A stretch of DNA of 64,000 nt, from contig NC_088712.1 in the NCBI RefSeq assembly GCF_963576615.1, positions 28,301,870 to 28,365,869 of the forward strand, written 5' to 3'. The notes under the pieces were generated by a model. That model saw only the letters and a program-made list of their open reading frames with translations, ran no database searches and was not told the DNA's origin. The first letter of the stretch is position 1. Each line of letters opens with the position of its first letter. The stretch comes from Watersipora subatra. Its lineage: Eukaryota; Bryozoa; Gymnolaemata; Cheilostomatida; Watersiporidae. Shown piece by piece: positions 59,201 to 64,000 of this stretch. The position numbers and the translations under genes were made by a program.

Positions 59201-59445
59201 TTATAGATGAAATAATGCTACAATAAACTTTAATTTATATCGTTTTACATTTTATTCTCATTTTTTACAATTCGCCAAACAAGGAGCTTGGTTATCAAGC
59301 AATTGGGCTATACCATGCTCTTTGTTGGCAACGCTAGCTCGCACTTACGTTGAAAAATTTTGTCATTTAGATCAGTCAGCTGGTCATATTTAGCTTCAGC
59401 TGAAGCTTTTCTTCTACTGGCAGCATCATTTCGTTTTCTTCCCAT
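32141..59445 (-). CDS. SETD3: SETD3, actin-histidine N-methyltransferase (12 coding exons)
   Basis: SETD3 enzymes methylate one histidine of actin using S-adenosylmethionine. Exons in order are 59349-59445, 56519-56623, 55747-55880, 53802-53871, 53304-53417, 50944-51148, 50071-50209, 45208-45382, 43533-43590, 36851-36951, 34322-34443 and 32141-32284. They total 1464 bases (487 residues), and phases agree at every junction. The SET domain has LGVGVQAT (near residue 100), PLWDMCNH (near 280) and VYICYG (about 310), the last two forming the cofactor and catalytic site. NVARQYAYF and WAVSTVMTRQN are SETD3-typical. The C-terminal half (about 360-487) is the Rubisco-methyltransferase-type substrate-binding domain. 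Human SETD3 is longer (594 residues) because of a C-terminal tail that is absent here. All introns are GT-AG. The exon set was inferred by hand, and alternative exons may exist. Confidence 0.93.
32375..34232. repeat. 22-bp minisatellite filling SETD3 intron 11
   Basis: Dozens of units with core GACACTAGGTGTGACAGCAG fill almost all of intron 11 (32285-34321). The unit carries AGGTGTGA, the reverse of TCACACCT, the T-box half-site. A longer unit containing TACCTAACTATGATAACAG recurs at about 33455, 33697 and 33988, showing higher-order amplification. Unit variants are common, so the array is not very recent. Confidence 0.95.
34322..34443 (-). CDS. SETD3: SETD3 exon 11
   Basis: Acceptor TCTGATGCAG and donor TCG/GTGAGT. 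Encodes ALEEMMASKDPSKAIRKDNE and SYLKVRCELLLRSY, matching the WTFLEDRASLLLKTY helix of the family. Confidence 0.9.
34444..35639. other. SETD3 intron 10, unique part
   Basis: No exon of SETD3 is needed here, because exons 10 and 11 join in phase. Open frames on both strands at 34935-35311 have no recognisable domain. Confidence 0.45.
35640..36262 (+). repeat. pyrimidine/TA microsatellite-like array in SETD3 intron 10
   Basis: Irregular 12-17 bp units built on CCCCTATGTATATA. It is open in all three + frames because it has few stops. These frames are not genes. Confidence 0.92.
36851..36951 (-). CDS. SETD3: SETD3 exon 10
   Basis: Acceptor CTACACACAG and donor GAAG/GTTAGA. Encodes FGSEDIQVFHL and LLTFLRVFHASE, matching LLAFLRVFCMTEE in the substrate-binding domain. 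Confidence 0.9.
37330..37445. repeat. CCAAT-bearing degenerate tandem repeat
   Basis: About four units of 28-36 bp with TATTGGCTCAGATTAGAC-like core. Five CCAAT boxes (both orientations) occur within about 110 bp of SETD3 intron 9. Confidence 0.6.
37527..37911. repeat. 19-bp minisatellite in SETD3 intron 9
   Basis: About twenty units of TAACTTCTCATACAGGAGA with small changes and some length variants. Confidence 0.92.
38036..39338. repeat. 31-bp minisatellite, 42 copies, in SETD3 intron 9
   Basis: The span of 1303 bases equals 42 units of 31 plus one extra G (near 38731). Each unit holds AGAGACATGGGGAGTCTCT, whose ends AGAGAC and GTCTCT are complementary, so each can form a small hairpin. 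Only a handful of substitutions are seen. CACGGGG variants appear at alternate units around 38790-38920. This points to very recent expansion. Confidence 0.97.
39820..40544. mobile_element. 725-bp TA-type miniature transposon in SETD3 intron 9
   Basis: Left end CAGTCATACCTCTTCATAC and, inverted, right end CAGTCATACCTCGACATAC. TA follows at 40545, and the left flank is TG. No transposase. A 61-residue frame inside has no recognisable domain. Mariner-like by end structure. Confidence 0.7.
40611..41105 (+). repeat. direct duplication, copy A
   Basis: Matches 41991-42466 at high identity. It starts TTTAACATTACCAAA and contains four 30-bp units with ATCATTGGCCAGCCAGTCCT (40789-40910). It ends in AAAAAGAGAAGACAACTC plus a short tail. 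Confidence 0.88.
41112..41300 (+). repeat. inverted repeat, left arm
   Basis: GAGGTTGACTTGCAACAAAA...CTCTTAAAAGCTCAAAAACG is repeated in inverse at 41790-41988. The arms of about 190 bp are roughly 80-85 percent alike by eye over a spacer of about 490 bp. Confidence 0.8.
41790..41988 (-). repeat. inverted repeat, right arm
   Basis: Reverse complement of 41112-41300. It ends exactly where copy B of the direct duplication begins (41991), so the two structures share a junction. Confidence 0.8.
41991..42466 (+). repeat. direct duplication, copy B
   Basis: Second copy of 40611-41105 with three instead of four 30-bp ATCATTGGCC units (42177-42260). Confidence 0.88.
42505..43548 (-). repeat. 36-bp minisatellite made of the SETD3 exon 9 splice donor
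   Basis: 29 units of 36 bp. In SETD3 sense each reads CTGACAGAGYTGGGGTGAGT followed by CAGAGCTTTGTATTTG. The first 15-16 bases are the end of exon 9 and the rest is intron start. Nineteen units keep GTGAGT, eight have GTGTGT, and two have lost the GT. A 288-bp (8-unit) higher-order repeat is seen: a TTAGC variant recurs at 42823 and 43111. Long frames on both strands (252 and 350 codons) arise only because 36 is divisible by three. Confidence 0.95.
43533..43590 (-). CDS. SETD3: SETD3 exon 9, boundary amplified into a minisatellite
   Basis: A 58-bp exon encoding LAKSDSLVALRKKTLTEL, matching VSKSDRLYAMKAEVLARA. Acceptor TTATTAG and donor CTGGG/GTGAGT. Its last 15 bases and the following donor are the first unit of the 36-bp array at 42505-43548. 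Confidence 0.88.
44090..44109. promoter_or_regulatory. perfect four-unit heat-shock element
   Basis: ATTCCAGAATATTCTGGAAT is a 20-bp perfect palindrome and an exact nTTCnnGAAnnTTCnnGAAn array, the HSF1 trimer site. It lies in intron 8 of SETD3. Chance occurrence in a 64-kb AT-rich window is unlikely but possible. Confidence 0.55.
44981..45116 (+). repeat. tRNA-derived SINE, copy 2
   Basis: A-box-like TGTAGCTTAATAGGGTAGC, B-box-like GGAGGTTCCGAGATC, then TTGCTATAGCTGGACAGAC and GAGATTTATTTCTATAAA, the same body as copy 1. Confidence 0.65.
45208..45382 (-). CDS. SETD3: SETD3 exon 8
   Basis: Acceptor GAATGTAG and donor CTCG/GTATGT. Encodes DYDEAENKCHC, GNQVYICYGFRPNSDFFVHS and VVQLKL. It contains the catalytic Tyr segment. 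Confidence 0.93.
46186..46688 (+). repeat. tandem duplication of about 250 bp
   Basis: ACAGCAATAATGAAAGGA starts both copies (46188 and 46446). Both share CAATAGTAGGAG-like and TTATATAGATTTTTAGAAAA stretches. It lies in SETD3 intron 7, and no gene is involved. Confidence 0.85.
47658..48978. mobile_element. 1321-bp TA-type transposon in SETD3 intron 7
   Basis: TA flanks both ends (47656-47657 and 48979-48980). Termini CCGTAAAACCTCTAATTGAA and, inverted, CTGTAAAACCTCTAATTGAA match at about 23 of 25 positions. Motifs of the type ATTGACCGCCA recur inside each end in the same orientation. An open frame of 126 codons at 48231-48611 has no recognisable domain, so the element is probably non-autonomous. 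Confidence 0.82.
48989..49863 (+). mobile_element. miniature transposon family M, copy 1
   Basis: About 875 bp. Left end TAGTAGACACTC and, inverted, right end CAATAGACACTCC, followed by TA. The left 140 bp (AGAACAGTAAAATACATGTA and onwards) match the reverse complement of 52270-52392. The interior has no transposase. It lies in SETD3 intron 7. Confidence 0.78.
50071..50209 (-). CDS. SETD3: SETD3 exon 7
   Basis: Encodes WAVSTVMTRQNYI and LTLIPLWDMCNH. The phase to exon 8 fits only the donor GAG/GTGGGT at 50070. A better-looking GTGAGG five bases earlier would put exon 8 out of frame. Confidence 0.9.
50944..51148 (-). CDS. SETD3: SETD3 exon 6
   Basis: Acceptor TGTAACAG and donor ACAG/GTGCCT. 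Encodes LPETYDTPLYFPPNE, NVARQYAYFWSLF and NFTYDLYR, all strong SETD3 matches. Confidence 0.93.
51528..52392 (-). mobile_element. miniature transposon family M, copy 2 (inverted)
   Basis: 865 bp in the opposite orientation to copy 1. The ends are CAGCAGACGCTCC and, inverted, CAGTAGACGCTCC. TA follows the right end, and the left flank is CA. It lies in SETD3 intron 5, so exons 6 and 7 are flanked by inverted copies. Confidence 0.8.
52592..52945 (+). repeat. degenerate minisatellite of about 27 bp in SETD3 intron 5
   Basis: Some 13 units with TCAGAAAGAAAGCT and GCCCCATGTC cores. The lysine-rich frames seen here are repeat artefacts. Confidence 0.8.
53304..53417 (-). CDS. SETD3: SETD3 exon 5
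   Basis: Acceptor TTATTCAG and donor CTAG/GTCAGT. Encodes IASQMPNIALSLHLLSERF and YWKPYL, matching GNIALAFHLLCER and FWQPYI. Confidence 0.9.
53802..53871 (-). CDS. SETD3: SETD3 exon 4
   Basis: Acceptor TTTTATAG and donor ATAG/GTCAGT. Encodes PHEEFMSIPRSMMLTADT, matching the EELFLWVPRKLLMT region of the family. Confidence 0.88.
53872..55746. other. SETD3 intron 3
   Basis: Contains two related stretches, GACATGAACAGGTGATTTGA at 54546 and a near copy at 55551. A - strand tRNA A-box (TGGCTCAGTTGG, 55603-55614) without a B-box follows, possibly a SINE head. TA-rich palindromic DNA lies at 55147-55205. Confidence 0.45.
55747..55880 (-). CDS. SETD3: SETD3 exon 3 (SET domain start)
   Basis: Acceptor CTATTCAG and donor GAG/GTTGGA. 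Encodes FMRWSTENGAKCDKVDLA and LFEGLGVGVQATQRIE, the GxG cofactor-binding start of the SET domain. Confidence 0.88.
55957..56112 (-). repeat. tRNA-derived SINE, copy 3
   Basis: On the - strand it reads GTGGCTTATTGGGTTAATTC (A-box), GTTTGAACCCGAA (B-box), then TTTATCGCTATAACTGGAC and ACCCTGAGACTTAT. A GAAGGTATCCAGT-like segment is duplicated between head and body. It lies in SETD3 intron 2. Confidence 0.72.
56519..56623 (-). CDS. SETD3: SETD3 exon 2
   Basis: Acceptor ATTTGTAG and donor ACAG/GTGTGA. Encodes SIWELTEQVRSLQT, corresponding to the weakly conserved helix before the SET domain. Similarity alone is thin. The phase match to exons 1 and 3 supports it. Confidence 0.7.
57834..58260. mobile_element. 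427-bp miniature transposon in SETD3 intron 1
   Basis: Left end GGCTGATTCACACTATATCG and, inverted, right end GGCTAGTTTTACACTTTACA then CCATATCGCCGTATG. The shared ATATCGCCGTAT block is offset by a few bases. No target duplication was defined. Frames on both strands inside are not recognised proteins. Confidence 0.6.
59349..59445 (-). CDS. SETD3: SETD3 exon 1 (start codon)
   Basis: Reads MGRKRNDAASRRK, matching the MGKKSR start of vertebrate SETD3, and ends at CAAC/GTAAGT with one base carried over. A TTGTTGCAG acceptor lies 15 bases before the ATG, suggesting an upstream non-coding exon or a trans-splice site. Confidence 0.85.
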
Positions 59446-60689
59446 GTTGAGAGACAAACTCTGCAACAATAAACGGGAGCGAAAGAAGAAAGGATATTAA
59501 ACCAAAACGAAAAGAAACTGACTAGCGCAAAATATTAGCCACAAGTTAAACAAATGGTTTGGTTATGGAGAATCCTTTTATTTGACGATAGTATCGCAAA
59601 ATTTTTATTCGACACCCCTTCCTGTCTTAGGAACGGTGTAGCATAACACCTGAGTAGAAGAGTGAAAGTGGATGCATTGGTTGACTTCCGGTAAAGCACT
59701 GGCGGCGGATATTCAGTTATACCATTAGAGCTAATACGAATTGCTGTAATTTTGGCCTGTGAAATATCTAACTCCTTAGAAGCAAATGCTCTATCTGGAG
59801 TTAACCAAGGAAAAGCCCAAAATGTGCCTTATTCACTCATATACCTTTCCTTAGAAAATTATTCACCAGAATGTACACATGGGTGCACAATTCCCCTCAT
59901 ACTATGATATACATTTTTGTATACATGGTTACATGGTATAATGTACATGGTACATGATATCATTTCACTATGTATGCAACTAATGTGTATATGTAAATGT
60001 GTACATAAAATAAAGTTTTATATTCCAAATGTGTAGCCAGAAAGAGTTTAATCTCAAAATAACCTGCATGTATAGTAGTAAATGGAAGTTTAATCAAATA
60101 AAATAATATATTTTGTTATTGACTTGAAGTAGAATGCTTTTTTGATGATTATTAAGCATAATTGCAGTCAGAGATAAGATTGCAAAATATAGTTGATTTC
60201 ATAGGCTATCTCTCTGTAACATTTAGTATAAATGTTCAAATATAATCGCTATAACAAGTTTAGCATTTAGAAATTCTGGCCAATTTTATATAAAATTTCA
60301 AGTAGAAAAGTATTGATTAAATGCAATATGAAAGAATTAAGAATATTTAAAAAAGAGTTAAAAGTAGAACATAAACTTGAAGAGTAATATAAACATCTGA
60401 AAACCAAATGAGTGTCATGCAGACATATCACAATATGAATATTGCTTATAACCAGATTTATTGTGACATTTTATAGAAACACTAGTGCAACATATAGATG
60501 TAGTATGTAAAGGCATGTACACTATATGGATAGACATTTTGAATTTTCTCTGTTTCAATTAATTTACAGTCTTTTCACAACATCTCGCATGGCTATTGAG
60601 GTCCTCTGCTTTGGGGAATCGGTGATAAGTATGGTTACCATTACTACTTCTATTTGAGCAACCTGAAGCAGAGCAGCTACTAGGCAATA
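59446..60689. promoter_or_regulatory. SETD3 upstream region
   Basis: Upstream of the SETD3 start on the - strand. GTTTATTGTTGCAG just before the ATG is a good splice acceptor, so the transcription start may be further up. Local GC rises around 59690-59712 (CGGTAAAGCACTGGCGGCGG). No TATA box was assigned. Confidence 0.35.
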
Positions 60690-61320
60690 TTAGAAATAAA
60701 ATAATCAACAATATTGTGACACCATTTTATTTACCAATCAATATGATTTATAATATTATATCAAATAATTAAATTATCAATATTGCTACCAGTAGTATTT
60801 CAATTGGAAATTTTAAAATTAATATTTTGCGTGTTGCATGCTTTTATAAACTATAAAGATGTATTATTTTTATATGAATTATTGTTATTATAAAGTATTT
60901 AATTTTAATATCATAGTCTTACATATATTTAAGTTTGATATTTATTCATTTAATAATATAATACACATTTTATAATCAAATATAATTTAATATTAATATA
61001 GTAAATGAAAATGTAATTGAATACATATTGTTAAAATTATTATACTGTGACTAACGCTAACTAATAAAATAAGACATGATAAAATATTATAATAGTTATA
61101 TATATTTATCACTCATGTATTGTATGTAGTTCGCAGTAGTATTGTTAATTGTAGGTAATATTATATAAAAATATAGGTAAACTATGATAACGATATAAAG
61201 TATGAGTAATTTAAATTTTTTAATAAATCAATAAATATATTTATATAATTATATACATAAATATATATAAATAATATTTATATTTATTCTATAATATTAT
61301 TTTAAAAATATATCACATGA
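60690..61320. other. very AT-rich block
   Basis: Over 80 percent A+T by eye, with many TATAAT and ATTATA words. No gene. It could be a matrix-attachment-like or simply low-complexity segment. Confidence 0.6.
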
Positions 61321-64000
61321 TACTCAGTCAGTCACTGGTAACTTTTCCTCCATCTATTGAACTATTCCGTCTAACTCTGGAATGACAAAATAGAAATTTG
61401 AACTTAGAATATAATGAGAATGGTACATGAGATAAGCAAAAATGTTAATTTGAGTTAATCAGAATTCAGAAATCACTAGAATAATGTTGGTTACGCCAAC
61501 ATGCAAACATGTAACAATCATGCGGTTAATCTAGCAGTCAACGATAACCAATGTTAATGACAAAGTACATTTGGATTTTCAATTCAGACATTAGGCATAA
61601 GATTTACCTGCTATATTGACTATTGTACTTTCAATAGACTCCACAGGTATTGAATTTTTGCTCAATATACCTCAAATTATGACTAGCCTGTGAGTAGCAT
61701 AGTTTATTGAAAAAAACAATTTCAGTGCCATGGTGAACTCAACGAAATACGCTGTTTATCGCCGCCATTTTGGAACTCAACGCAAATTGCCTCAGACCGA
61801 GTTGCATGCACTCTCACTCTCCCACTCAGATAAAACACACAGGTCTTCCACTCAGTGTGCTAGCGATGGTCAGAGCTGTGAATGAGAAAGTTCAGGGAAG
61901 TGGAAGTTTAGGGGATGTTTATATGAGGTTGCTAATTTTCAAACAACCAGGCTGAGCACACTATTTTTGTATAATTGAAAGACTATAACATTAACGAGCA
62001 AAAGTAACTTATATTTACAATAGCTCTAAAACTGGTTATTGCATTATATACTATTTTAAAGATGACAAAATTTCCTACAAGTTGATACCAATAATTTCAC
62101 AATTTCAAATACCAAAACTCCTTCAAATCTCAAGTCAAAATACCAGTCTTACTCAAATTTGTCTGAATGTGTGAAACGTCAAATGTATCTGCAATCAGAG
62201 TCTGGTTTGTGTTTCTATAGAAATTACAGTACATGTTTATGTTTTCAGGTCTGTGCAAAAACCTTAGGCGCTGCCGTTAAGCAGTCAACAGATATGACTA
62301 TATGGTGGCTGGCAGCAACATTCATTTGAATACTGTATGTGGATACCTTTTGAGACACTGTCCGCCTCACAATGCGCAAGGTGCTTTTCAGCCCAAGCAA
62401 GAGCACAGCTGCTGTTGCAATTAAAGCGTTATCTCAAAGTTTCTGAGTATATATTGCAGCGGAATTTAATTACAAAAAATAGAAAGAATAGAAACATACA
62501 ACTTATAGTCGGAATTGTAAATACAAGCAACCTGCTTCTCTAACATAGCTCAATTTTTCACCCGCCAACACATATTTAAAAAGGGTCTTTGGCATAAAGT
62601 GAACAGTTTAACAATCAGAATTAAAAGTGAAATATTAAAAACAATACTACTTAACAATTAGAAAAAGTTTCAGCCATTAAGAATATTGCATAAGTATTCT
62701 AATAATTAATGGCCACTAGCTTGTTTGTTATATTTTGTTTTTGTCATTAGGGACAGAAAGGGACAGAAAGGCAGAAATTGCAATGAAATTAAATTACTAA
62801 TTAAATGGTAGTTTTAAATCGCTTTATTAGTTAAATTAATTAGTTTCGAAATTGTAAACTTGCATTAATAATTGAACTAACAAATTATTTTCTATTCAAA
62901 TTCAAATTGTTCTAAATTACCAAATTAGCTGGTAATTTAATAATTACCAAATTTGCGACTTGCCAAATTCTTAACTCACGAGTGACACTCGTAATGAATA
63001 TCTCACTTGACTACCAGATGTTTGCATCTGAATAAGACAAAAAATAAGCAATTATTGAGCTTGGCCAATTTCAATTAAGTGATTTGGAAACATAGTTTTC
63101 AAGTCTAAATAAATATAAGTTAATCCATATATATGTAGCTCTCACATTAGATACAAACAAATGAGGTTTGGCCTTGGTTATAGAGAAATCAGATGGTTTG
63201 TAGTCAAAAGTAGTGATGAACATACATGTATAAAGCTGGTCTAACTCAGGCTATAAGAACTTAAAAAATTTTTTCAAGTTCTTTCTTCAATTTTTGCTTC
63301 AATTCCAAAAAGGTCTGTGTATATCTTTATTTCACCACTGCTACCACTCTCACTAATATTGTTATATTTCTTCATTTAATATTCGGTAATATTATTCAAA
63401 AAAAAATTGTTGATTGCTTTATACTCGATACCAACACAGTTTAGAATTGTAGTCTGTTGCTAATTTAGGCAGCAAGGTAAAGCTGCCACTCGAACCACAC
63501 TTCTTCATCAACTAACAACATCAAATTGGATGTTAGAGATGGGTGATGAAATACTGTTGTCTCACATGTATGATTCCTTTACACAGAGGTGTAATGCTCT
63601 ATAATGAAATGTAAAGACCTTCAAAGTGCTTTTATATATTGGAGTTGCATGCTCATGTTACACTATTAGAGTAATGGCATCCTAAATATAAACTAGGTAA
63701 TGTATGTGTAAGCAACTAGTTGTGTCCAGATGCCTTCGTTATTCTAGCAGTTGAAAAACAATGCTAGAATAGATGTGTATGTGAGTTTAGCCTTAGCATC
63801 TACTTAGTTTTTCTTCTCTTTATGTACCCCAAGCTATGTGCATATCCTGATACCAGCTGTTCAAAAAAGAAATTATATTCACGACGACTTCTCAAACAGC
63901 GTGCGTTGCTATGCTCATGTGTGTAAAATGCCGTGCTTAATTTCGTACAATCATATGTACCTGTTTACCGCGACTGCTATTCAATATCATGTTTTACAGG
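61321..64000. other. no gene recognised
   Basis: AT-rich. GCCGCCATTTTGG at 61761-61773 is a good YY1-type motif, often found near transcription starts, but no exon was supported beside it. Short frames at 61770-61955 and 62337-62543 have no recognisable domain. The last bases TGTTTTACAG/G could be a splice acceptor leading out of the window. Confidence 0.4.

Noticed and set aside
63470-63510. GGTTCGAGTGG-like B-box on the - strand as a tRNA gene
   Set aside because: No matching A-box or cloverleaf could be drawn around it.

Overview
The window is AT-rich DNA from an animal, most likely an invertebrate. The evidence is spliced host genes, tRNA-derived SINEs, hAT, pogo and piggyBac transposons, Penelope-like and LINE retroelements, and many TA-flanked miniature transposons. 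A spiralian such as a mollusc, annelid or bryozoan fits the mix, but that is inference and no species marker was seen.

Two host genes are well supported. A single-exon caspase lies on the + strand (28224-29327). A complete gene for SETD3, the actin-histidine N-methyltransferase, lies on the - strand in 12 coding exons between 59445 and 32141. I built it exon by exon from splice sites, phase continuity and similarity to the SETD3 family. The phases agree at all 11 junctions and the coding length is 1464 bases (487 residues). The two genes are convergent.

Region by region: 1-5.7 kb has a piggyBac end, degenerate A-rich DNA and a Ty3/Gypsy pol fragment with a possible LTR. 8.4-11.7 kb is a dead pogo-type transposon with matching ends. 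12.0-12.9 kb is a hAT deletion derivative keeping a BED-finger exon. 14.1-16.9 kb is a young hAT element with a perfect 8-bp target duplication. 17.7-18.1 kb has a broken leucine-rich-repeat exon, partly duplicated. 18.6-26 kb holds foldback elements, a Penelope-like remnant, a Gypsy remnant and two LINE ends. 26.6-27.4 kb is a miniature element. From 32 kb to the end is SETD3 with its introns and upstream region.

The most unusual feature is the SETD3 introns. Introns 5, 9, 10 and 11 hold different minisatellites. One of them (42505-43548) is an amplification of the exon 9 / intron 9 boundary itself, so 19 of its 29 units carry a GTGAGT splice donor. Introns 5 and 7 hold inverted copies of one transposon family that flank exons 6 and 7.
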